Both the position numbers and the translations under genes were made by a program. A DNA stretch of 32,459 nt from the NCBI GenBank assembly GCA_035546535.1, contig DASZWQ010000131.1, positions 1-32,459 of the forward strand, given 5' to 3'. Positions 7,560-15,160 of the stretch are shown here, one piece after another (position 1 is the stretch's first letter; each line of letters begins with the position of its first letter). This DNA is from Pirellulales bacterium (lineage in GTDB: Bacteria; Planctomycetota; Planctomycetia; Pirellulales; JACPPG01). The notes below the pieces were generated by a model, which was not told where the DNA came from, did no database searches, and saw nothing but the letters and a program-made list of their open reading frames with translations.

Positions 7560-10500
7560 ATCGCCGGCAGCACCACCAGCGTCATCAGCGTGCTGGAAAT
7601 CACGCCGCCAATCACCACGGTCGCCAGCGGGCGTTGCACTTCGGCCCCTGTCCCCGAGCTGGTTGCCATGGGGATAAAGCCCACGCTGGCCACGAGTGCC
7701 GTCATGATGATGGTCCGCAGGCAAGAAAGGGCCGCCTCGGGCACGGCTTCGGCCACCGGCGTACCGCCGTGCAATAAGTGACGCAACGCCGACACCAGCA
7801 CCATGCTATTTAGTACCGAGACCCCCGAGAGCGTGATGAAGCCAATGGCCGCCGAGATCGACAGCGGCATTTCTCGGAGTGCCAGTGCGACGATGCCGCC
7901 GATACAGGCAAACGGCACGCTGGCAAAGACGATCGCCGTATCGGTCAGATTGTGATATGTGAAATACAACAGCACCACGATCATGGCCAGGGCCACCGGA
8001 ACCACGATCGCCAGGCGAAACTTCGCACGTTGCAAGTTCTCGAACTGGCCACCCCAATCGATCCGGTAGCCCTCGGGCAATTTCAGTTGCTCATCGATCT
8101 TGGCTTGCGCTTCGGCGACGAAGCTGCCCACATCGCGGCCGCGGACGTTGCACTGCACCGTGATGCGGCGCTTGCTCCACTCGCGCGAGATCGTCTTCGG
8201 CCCTTCGATGAGTGTGACGTCGGCCAATCGCGACAGCGGAATGTGCTCGCCGGCGGGCGTCGAGATCAAGATGTCCTTGATTGCGTCGGGGTTCGAGCGC
8301 AGATGCTCCGGCAGCCGCGCCGTGAGCGGAAACGGAATCTGCCCTTCGATGACGTCCCCCAACTCGATACCGCCGATGGATTGCACGGTGTCGAGCACCA
8401 ACAGCGCCGACACCCCGTAGCGCGCGATCTGGTCCTGCCGAATGCGAATCTGCAGCACGGGTTGACCGACGATCTGTTCCGTGGCCAGGTCGACCGAGCC
8501 ACGGACTTCGCGCAAGATGCCTTCCAGTTCGCGGGCATATTTGACCAGAGTGTCGAAATCGTCGCCGAACAGTTTCACGGCCACGTCCGAGCGCACGCCG
8601 GAGATCATTTCGTTGATGCGCTGCTCGATGGGTTGTGTAAACCAGTTGATCTGGCCGGGAATGTCGGCCACCTCGCGTTCCATCAGTTCCACGAGCTCGT
8701 CCTGCGTCGCGGCACGCTTCCAGCGTTCTCGCGGCTTTAGCGCCACGAACAAATCGGTCATTTCCACGCTGCCGGCGTCGGTGGCGACCTCGGGCGCGCC
8801 CACGCGGCTCCAGGCGTGCGACACCTCGTCGGGAAAGGTTTCCAGCAGCATCCGCTCGATTTGCGTGTTGACGCGGATCGATTCCTCGAGGCTAGTACCC
8901 GGCGGCCGCACGACGCCGATTACGATCGCCCCTTCCGACAAGCGGGGCACGAACTCCGAGCCGAACGACAGTACCAGCGCCGCGGCCATGATCAGCCCGC
9001 CCAGCGCTACGGCCAGAACCAGATAGCGGAACTGCAGACAAAATCGCAACACGGGGGCATAGATCGCGCGCGCCAGGCGGATCGGCAGCGCGTCGCGCTC
9101 CTCGATGTGTTTCGGCAGTACCAGGCTGGCCAGCACCGGCATCAACGTCAAGGACAAGATCAACGATCCGGTCAGCACGAACATCACGGTGATCGCCATG
9201 GGTCGGAACATCTTCCCCTCGACCCCCTGCAGCGTGAGGATCGGCAAGTAGACGATCATGATGATCAATTGGCCGAACACCGTCGGCGTGCGCACTTCGA
9301 CCGCGGCGTCGCGAATGACGCGCAACCGTTTATGGCCCACCAGCGGGCCGCTGTGCGCGAGCCGTTTGACGATGTTTTCGACGACCACGACCGAGCTATC
9401 GACCACGATGCCGAAGTCGATCGCGCCCAGGCTCAAGAGCGTGCCCGCGATCCCGGCTTGCAGCATGCCACAGAATCCGAAGAGCATGGCCATGGGAATC
9501 GCCAAGGCCACGATCAGGCCGGCGCGCAGGTCGCCCAGAAACACAAAGAGAATGATGATGACGAGCAACCCGCCGTCGAGCAGATTCCGCCGTACCGTGT
9601 CGATGACCTGGTCGACCAGGTTCGTGCGATCGTACACGGTATTGACGCGAACTCCCGAAGGCAGTTGTCCCTTGACCTCCTTGAGCTTGTCCGCCAGGCG
9701 ATGCGTGACGGCGTAGCTGTTCTCGCCCATCAGCATGAAGCCGAGCCCGAGCACGACTTCGCCTTGCCCGTTGGCGGTGACGACGCCGCGGCGGATTTCG
9801 TGCCCGATCGTGACTTCCGCGACGTCGCGAACGTGAATCGGCACGCCGGCCTTGGCAGCGACGACGATCCCCTCGATCTGCTCGATGGTGTTGGTGCGGC
9901 CGACACCGTGCACGAGCAGCATGTCTCCCGAGCGGTTGATGCTGCCGCCGCCGACGTTGAGATTGTTCTCGCGCACGGCCTGCATCACCGTTTCCCACGA
10001 GATGTCGTATTTGATCAGCAACGTGGGATCGATGCGCACCTGGTATTGCTTCTTCAGTCCGCCCCAGGTGTTGATTTCGGCCGTGCCCGGCACCGGGCGC
10101 ATGGCCGGCTTCACGACCCAGTCGTGCATCGTCCGCAGCTCGGTGAGATCGCGCCCTTCGCCGATCAGAATGTAATGCAGTACTTCACCCAGGCCGGTCG
10201 ACACGGGCCCCATCTCGGGGCGATCGATGCCGGGCGGAATATCGACGGTGCCCAATCGTTCGTTGATCAGTTGACGCGCGAAGTACACGTCGGTTCCATC
10301 GGTGAAGGTGACGACGACCTGCGACAAGCCGAATTGCGAGATCGAGCGCAGCTGCTCGAGGCCCGGCATACCGCCGATCGCCATTTCGATGGGGAACGTG
10401 ATTTGCCGTTCGACTTCCTCGGGCACGAGCGCCGGCGCCACGGTATTGATTTGCACCTGGACGGGCGTCGTGTCGGGAAAGGCGTCGATATTCAGCCGGC

Positions 10501-10594
10501 GCAAGGAGACGTAGCCGGCCACCCCGACCAAAAGCGCAAGCGCTAACACAATGAATCGGTTTCGCAGCGACCAACCAATCAACCAGGGAAGCAT
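7511..10594 (-). CDS. czcA: CzcA-class heavy-metal efflux RND transporter
   Basis: 1027-residue proton-driven inner-membrane pump of the HME-RND family, expected to work with the adaptor encoded just upstream. Twelve transmembrane helices are expected from the family; the first (LIGWSLRNRFIVLALALLV) and the typical LNIDAFPDTTPVQVQI segment after it are plain. The fourth-helix signature DFGIVVDSSVVVVEN places Asp393, Asp399 and Glu406 at the spacing of CzcA D402/D408/E415, which are required for Co/Zn/Cd transport. CusA-type pumps lack this arrangement, so divalent Zn/Co/Cd export is more likely than Cu/Ag. The ATG at 10594 (MLPWLIGW) is chosen over a GTG at 10654 because it matches the family start. 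The gene follows the adaptor by 81 bp. Its last codons overlap the convergent EamA gene by 49 bp. Confidence 0.93.
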   Translation of the reverse strand: MLPWLIGWSLRNRFIVLALALLVGVAGYVSLRRLNIDAFPDTTPVQVQINTVAPALVPEEVERQITFPIEMAIGGMPGLEQLRSISQFGLSQVVVTFTDGTDVYFARQLINERLGTVDIPPGIDRPEMGPVSTGLGEVLHYILIGEGRDLTELRTMHDWVVKPAMRPVPGTAEINTWGGLKKQYQVRIDPTLLIKYDISWETVMQAVRENNLNVGGGSINRSGDMLLVHGVGRTNTIEQIEGIVVAAKAGVPIHVRDVAEVTIGHEIRRGVVTANGQGEVVLGLGFMLMGENSYAVTHRLADKLKEVKGQLPSGVRVNTVYDRTNLVDQVIDTVRRNLLDGGLLVIIILFVFLGDLRAGLIVALAIPMAMLFGFCGMLQAGIAGTLLSLGAIDFGIVVDSSVVVVENIVKRLAHSGPLVGHKRLRVIRDAAVEVRTPTVFGQLIIMIVYLPILTLQGVEGKMFRPMAITVMFVLTGSLILSLTLMPVLASLVLPKHIEERDALPIRLARAIYAPVLRFCLQFRYLVLAVALGGLIMAAALVLSFGSEFVPRLSEGAIVIGVVRPPGTSLEESIRVNTQIERMLLETFPDEVSHAWSRVGAPEVATDAGSVEMTDLFVALKPRERWKRAATQDELVELMEREVADIPGQINWFTQPIEQRINEMISGVRSDVAVKLFGDDFDTLVKYARELEGILREVRGSVDLATEQIVGQPVLQIRIRQDQIARYGVSALLVLDTVQSIGGIELGDVIEGQIPFPLTARLPEHLRSNPDAIKDILISTPAGEHIPLSRLADVTLIEGPKTISREWSKRRITVQCNVRGRDVGSFVAEAQAKIDEQLKLPEGYRIDWGGQFENLQRAKFRLAIVVPVALAMIVVLLYFTYHNLTDTAIVFASVPFACIGGIVALALREMPLSISAAIGFITLSGVSVLNSMVLVSALRHLLHGGTPVAEAVPEAALSCLRTIIMTALVASVGFIPMATSSGTGAEVQRPLATVVIGGVISSTLMTLVVLPAIYVVVGSRGKAAASGN

Positions 10595-10675
10595 TGGTGA
10601 CCTTGCTGCGCTGGATGGGCGAAATCGGGAGGGGACGAATCTGCTACCAACCACGGTTAGCAGACAGTGTGTCGC

Positions 10676-12091
10676 TTACTGGCGCGCGGCGACGCGGCTG
10701 CGCACGATCTCGGACTTCAAGAGATGGCTGCCCGTCGTGGCGACTCGTTCGCCGGGCTCCAACCCCTTGAGTACTTCCACGACGTTGCGGCGCGAGATGC
10801 CGAGTTCGACCGGCCGCGCTTCGAACGTCGTTTCGTCAACCGGCACGAAAACAATCCAGCGTTTCCCCTCCCATTGCACCGCATCGCTCGGCACGAGCGT
10901 GGCCTGCGGCACTTGCCGGACGCGGATGCGACCGGTGCCGAAGGCGTTGGCCAGCAGGCGCCGGCGTTCCTGGCCGCGCACGTGACTTTCGGGAATCAAC
11001 GGATTGTCGACCTCGGCCCGCACCGAGACCGTGCGGGTCTTTTCGTCGACCTCGGTGCTGATCCAGGAAATGGTACTGGGAATGTCGATGTGTCCGCCGT
11101 CGGTAGTGAACACGACCTCTTGGCCGAGCATGACGTTGGCGGCATCTTCGCGCCGCACGTCCAGTAAGATCCACATGTGGCTGGTATCCGCCACGACAAA
11201 TTGCTCGGCCGACGGCGATACGATTTCGCCCAGCGAGATCTCATGCCCGATGACCACGCCATCGAACGGCGCCACGAGCGGAATCAAGCTGACCGTGGTC
11301 GCGGCCGGGTCGAGCGTCTTCTGCAAATCCTCGGGCAAACCCAGGAAATGCAGCCGCCGAGAGAGTTCGGCATCGGAGACCGTATCGGCGTCGGGCAAAA
11401 GAATCGGCAGGCCCAGGTTGATGAGGGTCTGCTGCGCGTTGGTCATGCGGATGTATGCTTCGCGCGCGTCCGCTTGCACCTCATACAAATCGCGCTCGGG
11501 CACGACCGACTGTCGACCGCGCAAGCGTTCTGCGATTCCGCGCTTCAACTGATAATCGACCACGGCCCCCAAAAGTTCGCCCTTGGCCTTGCCCACGTCC
11601 ACCGCCTCGATGATCGCCAGCACGTCCCCCTTCTTGAACGGCTGGCCCAGTTGTTTCTCGATGCGCCAGACCGTGCCAGGCACACGGGCCGAGAGGTGAG
11701 CCACGCGCGTCTGATCGTAGCTGATCACTCCGTTGGCGAAGATTTCTTGGGTGATCGAGTGCTCTTCGGCCTCGGCGGTTTCGATGCCGGCTTTGCGAAC
11801 GGCATCGGGCGCCGAAAAACGGATGCGCGTCGGCGCGATGTCCACCGCCCCGCCAACGTCGCGCTGGTCATCGTCGGTCGTCGCCGAGTCTTCGGCCTGC
11901 GGCGCGTCGGCCTGTGTGACGAGCGCGCGCTCCGCGTTTGCGATCTCTTGGTGTTCAGCGGCGGAGTCGTGCGAGAAACTCCAATGGGTGACATGCCCCC
12001 ATATCGCCAGACCAACAAGGCACACAAGCGCGGCCGCCGACGGGACCATGCCCCGCAACTGCCGCCACCGATCAAACAACGACTTAGACAT
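10676..12091 (-). CDS. RND periplasmic adaptor (membrane fusion protein, CzcB/CusB-like)
   Basis: 471-residue membrane-fusion protein linking the RND pump to an outer-membrane channel. An N-terminal membrane anchor (AAALVCLVGLAIWGHV) is followed by an acidic low-complexity stretch (about residues 45-75). The lipoyl/barrel-sandwich half is seen in LSARVPGTVWRIEKQLGQ and FKKGDVLAIIE, then a helical hairpin, then the second lipoyl half (PLVAPFDGVVIGHEISLGE) and beta-barrel (MWILLDVREED-type strand, VFTTDG). The ATG at 12091 is chosen over a GTG two codons earlier. No His-rich metal-binding N-terminus is present. The gene is first in a two-gene operon with czcA. A strong sigma70-like promoter lies at 12263-12290 with a leader of about 165 nt. 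No outer-membrane factor or metal-sensing regulator is encoded in the window. Confidence 0.92.
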   Translation of the reverse strand: MSKSLFDRWRQLRGMVPSAAALVCLVGLAIWGHVTHWSFSHDSAAEHQEIANAERALVTQADAPQAEDSATTDDDQRDVGGAVDIAPTRIRFSAPDAVRKAGIETAEAEEHSITQEIFANGVISYDQTRVAHLSARVPGTVWRIEKQLGQPFKKGDVLAIIEAVDVGKAKGELLGAVVDYQLKRGIAERLRGRQSVVPERDLYEVQADAREAYIRMTNAQQTLINLGLPILLPDADTVSDAELSRRLHFLGLPEDLQKTLDPAATTVSLIPLVAPFDGVVIGHEISLGEIVSPSAEQFVVADTSHMWILLDVRREDAANVMLGQEVVFTTDGGHIDIPSTISWISTEVDEKTRTVSVRAEVDNPLIPESHVRGQERRRLLANAFGTGRIRVRQVPQATLVPSDAVQWEGKRWIVFVPVDETTFEARPVELGISRRNVVEVLKGLEPGERVATTGSHLLKSEIVRSRVAARQ

Positions 12092-12534
12092 GGGCACTAT
12101 CTTCCCGGGGTCAGATTTCCGGCGCCGGCCAGGAGCGTTGTGCTTCGGCCGATGGCCAAAAAATAGTGATCGCGGGCGGGCGATTGCATAGGGCAGGACC
12201 GGGCGAAGAGGCGTGGGCGGGAGCCTCGTCCCTGGGCGATTCCTTTCTGAATCGTTATCTCCATACTAGGAACACGGCTAGCATTGTCAAAAGCCCCCGA
12301 CAGTTTGCCCGTCCCCCCCGGTCGCCGGGAACCAGCCGCCGCTCAAGGCGAGCCGGCACCGAGTGACCACTGAATTTTACGCCACCGGCCAATACTCGCG
12401 CCGATTCGGCGAATTCCCTTCCGCAGGCGGTATTTCCGCCGCTCCGGCACGCGGAATCGCAGCAGTCCCCGGGCCGGGGCCTGGGGCTTCACGCACAAGC
12501 TTGTTACGCAAGCCGAGAAAGGGAGGGTGTTCAG
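12092..12534. other. Divergent intergenic region between metal efflux operon and signalling locus
   Basis: 443 bp with no supported gene. It holds the minus-strand promoter at 12263-12290. Short GC-rich dyads occur near 12431-12450 (ggcgg/ccgcc) and 12470-12485 (ccccgg-type). A clear Shine-Dalgarno, gggagg, lies just before the ATG at 12535. I see no obvious plus-strand sigma70 promoter for the signalling locus, which may use another sigma factor. Confidence 0.5.
12263..12290 (-). promoter_or_regulatory. Sigma70-like promoter of the czc operon
   Basis: On the minus strand a perfect -35 TTGACA (12290-12285) is followed by a 16-bp spacer and TAGTAT (12268-12263, 4 of 6 matches). Transcription would start near 12256, leaving a leader of about 165 nt. 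CTAG occurs twice in the spacer region, and a -10 of TATGGA at 19-bp spacing is an alternative reading. Such long spacers are seen in MerR-type regulated metal promoters. Confidence 0.6.
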
Positions 12535-13344
12535 ATGATCAAGAAGGCGATCTTGGCCGGTGTCGGCATTTGCCTCGTTGGCGCCGCGTTCTTTGGCCGC
12601 GACGCGTTCAGCTATTTCCGCACGACCGCCGGACGGATGAAGGACACCGTCCGTAGCAGTGTCCCCTTGGATTTCGAAATCGACCGCGCTCGGCGCATGG
12701 TCAAGGAACTGGTGCCCGACATCCGCAAGAACATGCACGTCATTGCCAAGGAAGAGGTCGAAGTCGAGCAGCTTCGCAAGCAGATCACGCAGACCGAATC
12801 GCGTCTCGGCAAGGAGCGCGCCGAGCTGGTGCGCCTGAAGAACGATCTCGGCTCCGGCAACAGCGTGTTTCATTACGCGGGCCGCTCGTACTCGGCCGCA
12901 CAGGTCAAGGGCGACCTGGCCAATCGGTTCGAGCGCTTCAAGACCACCGATGCGACACTGGCCAGCCTGAAGGATATCGAGCAGGCTCGCGTGCGCAGCC
13001 TGGCTGCCGCGCGCGAAAAGCTGGAAGGCATGCTGGCTGCGAAGCGCAAGCTGGAAGTCGACGTCGAGCACCTCGAAGCCCGGCTGAAGATGGTCGAGGC
13101 CGCGCAGACGACGAGCGACTACGCCTTCGACGACAGCCGTCTTAGCCGCGTCAAGGAGCTGATCACCGATCTACGCACGCGGCTGGACGTCGCCGAGCGG
13201 CTGACGAGTGCCGAGGGCGCGTTTCATGGCGAGATCCCTCTCTCTGAAACCACCAGCGACAACCTGCTCGACGAGGTGACCGACTACTTGCGACTCGACG
13301 AGAGCGGCAAGGTTGCCGACGCCGAGGCGCCGAGTGCCGATTAA
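12535..13344 (+). CDS. Membrane-anchored coiled-coil protein of signalling locus
   Basis: 269 residues. The N-terminus is a short membrane anchor (residues 4-20, KAILAGVGICLVGAAFF) followed by a basic segment. Two long heptad-rich helical regions lie at about 65-105 and 135-220, very rich in Glu, Lys, Arg and Leu, with a short Gly/Ser/Tyr break between (LGSGNSVFHYAGRSY). The tail is acidic (ending EAPSAD). This gives an elongated coiled-coil rod tethered to a membrane, with no catalytic motif. I recognise the general pattern from planctomycete genomes but know no characterised member. The start has a strong gggagg Shine-Dalgarno. The gene opens a run of six same-strand genes with FHA, kinase and sigma-factor products, which suggests a scaffold or envelope-sensing role (inference). 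A GC-rich hairpin follows its stop codon. Confidence 0.85.
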   Translation: MIKKAILAGVGICLVGAAFFGRDAFSYFRTTAGRMKDTVRSSVPLDFEIDRARRMVKELVPDIRKNMHVIAKEEVEVEQLRKQITQTESRLGKERAELVRLKNDLGSGNSVFHYAGRSYSAAQVKGDLANRFERFKTTDATLASLKDIEQARVRSLAAAREKLEGMLAAKRKLEVDVEHLEARLKMVEAAQTTSDYAFDDSRLSRVKELITDLRTRLDVAERLTSAEGAFHGEIPLSETTSDNLLDEVTDYLRLDESGKVADAEAPSAD

Positions 13345-13359
13345 CACGCTCGCTGGCGA

Positions 13360-13390
13360 CTGGCGGCGAGTGACACAGGCTCGCCGCCAG
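13360..13390 (+). terminator. 11-bp perfect hairpin after coiled-coil gene
   Basis: Arms 13360-13370 (ctggcggcgag) and 13380-13390 (ctcgccgccag) pair perfectly around a 9-nt loop, 15 nt past the stop codon. No U-tract follows. It may attenuate transcription between the first two genes of the locus, or protect the 3' end of the upstream message. Confidence 0.5.
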
Positions 13391-13501
13391 CGCGCACGCA
13401 GGCCCGAGGTGGTCGCATAATGGCACGGTCGTAAGGGAAGCGGTTGACGGAGTGGCGAGCGGTCGCGAGTCGTTCGCTCGACGGATGATCGGAGAGTGGG
13501 A

Positions 13502-14899
13502 ATGTTTCAGCCGTGGCGACTAAAAGTGCGAGAGGCCGAAGAGGCGCTGCGCAACGGCCGCTTAGAGGAAGCCAGCCGACTGCTGGCCGAACGAGGATTG
13601 CTGGAATTCCTGCCGGCCAAACGACTGATGGCCAAGGTGGCACACGAAATGGCACAGCGCGCGGAACAAAACTTTGCCGTGGGAGCCACGATGGCCGGCT
13701 GGCAAGACCTGGCCGCCGCCGAGCGCATGGGAGCCGAAACGGCCGAGTTGGCCGGGCTCAAGCAGCAGTTCGTCGAGCGTGGCCTGGCCGAGGCCGAGGC
13801 CTACCTGGTGGCCGGCGATCCGGCCGCAGCCGTCGAACGCCTCGAGGCGCTTGAGCGGCAGGGAGGGTCGGGCCGCGACTTCCGCCTCGTGCGCGAAGCC
13901 GCCGGCAAGGTCCTCGCGGCGCAGCAACTGGCCCAGGGGGGCAAGTTCCTTCAAGCCGAAGCTGAGTTGGCCGCCGCCCAAACGCTCCGCCCCGGCTGGC
14001 GCGTGCTGGAAGATCTCGGCCGGGAGTGCGTCGCACGCGGCGATCGCGTGCGGCGACTGGTCGAAGAGCTGCACACGGCCTTGACCGGGGAGAATTGGAC
14101 GATTGTTCTTGCTCGGGCCGAGGCCATACTGGAGCTTTGTCCGGCACATGCGCAGGCGATCGACGCGCGGCGGCGCGCCTGGGCGGTCGCCGGCATGCGA
14201 ACGTCCAGCGTCTTACAAACCGCGCAGAACGCGGAACCAAACCACGTCGATCGCGCGGACAAAGTGAACCAGCAGTCTCGTCCGATGGTCGATAGTTACC
14301 ATGCAAGCGATCCGCCGGCCGAACGCTTCGTGCTGTGGGTCGATGGCGTGGGGGGATACCTCGTGTGCCGCGGCGACGTCATTTCGCTCGGACAACCAGT
14401 CCAAGGGAGTCACGTGGACGTGCCGGTGCTGGCCGATATTTCGCGCCTGCACGCCAAGATCCGACGCGACGGCGAAAGCTACGTCATCGAGCCGTGTCGC
14501 GCGACGCGCGTCAACGGCCGGCCGATCGACGGCGCTATGCTTTTGTCCGACGGCGCGGAAATCGAACTCGGCGACGGTGTCAAGTTTCGTTTTCGCCTGC
14601 CGAACCCGCTCAGCCGCACCGCGCGCTTGGACTTTATCAGCCGGCATCGCACGCAGCCCACGACCGACGCCGTGCTGCTGCTGGCCGAGTCGTGCATCAT
14701 GGGTCCGCACGGCGGGGCGCACATTGTGTGCCGCGACTGGCCCAACGACGTCATGCTCTATCCGCAGGGGGACAAACTGTTCTGCCGCGCGCCAGGACGA
14801 TTCCAGATCGATGGGCGCGAGGTCGAGAGCAAAGGCGCGATGACAAGCTCGTCGCAAATCGTGGGAGAGGATTTTTCCTTGAGTTTGGAGAAACTGTGA
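13502..14899 (+). CDS. FHA-domain protein with helical repeat N-terminus
   Basis: 465 residues. Residues 1-230 are Ala/Glu/Leu-rich helical hairpins resembling TPR-like repeats (for example AEEALRNGRLEEASRLLAER and AEAYLVAGDPAAAVERLEAL). Residues of about 280-365 form an FHA domain: the conserved Ser/His core SRLHAKI (His317), then TRVNGRPI and DGAEIELGDGVKFRF. FHA domains bind phosphothreonine, so a natural partner is the Ser/Thr kinase encoded next. The C-terminal 90 residues are beta-rich and may be a degenerate second FHA-like sandwich. No signal peptide or membrane segment is seen, so it is probably cytoplasmic. The ATG at 13502 has GGAG 7 nt upstream and is preferred over the in-frame GTG at 13496. 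The gene lies 157 bp after the coiled-coil gene. Confidence 0.88.
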   Translation: MFQPWRLKVREAEEALRNGRLEEASRLLAERGLLEFLPAKRLMAKVAHEMAQRAEQNFAVGATMAGWQDLAAAERMGAETAELAGLKQQFVERGLAEAEAYLVAGDPAAAVERLEALERQGGSGRDFRLVREAAGKVLAAQQLAQGGKFLQAEAELAAAQTLRPGWRVLEDLGRECVARGDRVRRLVEELHTALTGENWTIVLARAEAILELCPAHAQAIDARRRAWAVAGMRTSSVLQTAQNAEPNHVDRADKVNQQSRPMVDSYHASDPPAERFVLWVDGVGGYLVCRGDVISLGQPVQGSHVDVPVLADISRLHAKIRRDGESYVIEPCRATRVNGRPIDGAMLLSDGAEIELGDGVKFRFRLPNPLSRTARLDFISRHRTQPTTDAVLLLAESCIMGPHGGAHIVCRDWPNDVMLYPQGDKLFCRAPGRFQIDGREVESKGAMTSSSQIVGEDFSLSLEKL

Positions 14900-14925
14900 C
14901 GACCGGCCACCTGGTCCGGTCGAAA

Positions 14926-14964
14926 CGTTGCGGGCGACGGATGCGAGTCGGTCGCCAAGCAACG
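14926..14964 (+). other. Stable hairpin between FHA and kinase genes
   Basis: The outer stem cgttgc (14926-14931) with gcaacg (14959-14964) and inner stem ggcgac (14933-14938) with gtcgcc (14951-14956) give 12 bp interrupted by a 1x2 internal loop, with a 12-nt apical loop. A smaller hairpin precedes it (14901-14906 with 14916-14921). It sits in the longest gap of the locus (261 bp) without a U-tract. It could be a terminator, an RNA regulatory element or a processing site. Confidence 0.5.
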
Positions 14965-15160
14965 AGGTTGAAAAGCGAAATACGAGGATCGGGGTCGGAT
15001 CGCGAGAAGAGGTCCACAGGACGATCGACGGCGGAACCTTGAAACGGGTACCGCGACGGAGTCCGCCGGAATCGCGTTACTTGTTTTCACATAAGGTCTT
15101 GCGATTTCTGGACAGATGAACGAGCCAGCCGCTACGTTAGAAGTAGTGAGTGAGGATCCC

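Noticed and set aside
6453..7724. 423-codon minus-strand ORF over the EamA gene
   Set aside because: Arg/Gly/His/Gln-rich shadow frame with no domain, opposite a clear membrane transporter.
8816..10546. 576-codon plus-strand ORF antisense to czcA
   Set aside because: It is rich in His, Arg, Asp and Gln as expected of the complement of a GC-rich gene. The minus-strand frame encodes an unmistakable RND pump.
12166..12656. Short plus-strand ORFs between the czc promoter and coiled-coil gene
   Set aside because: They cross the minus-strand promoter and the true coiled-coil start, have atypical composition and no ribosome-binding site.
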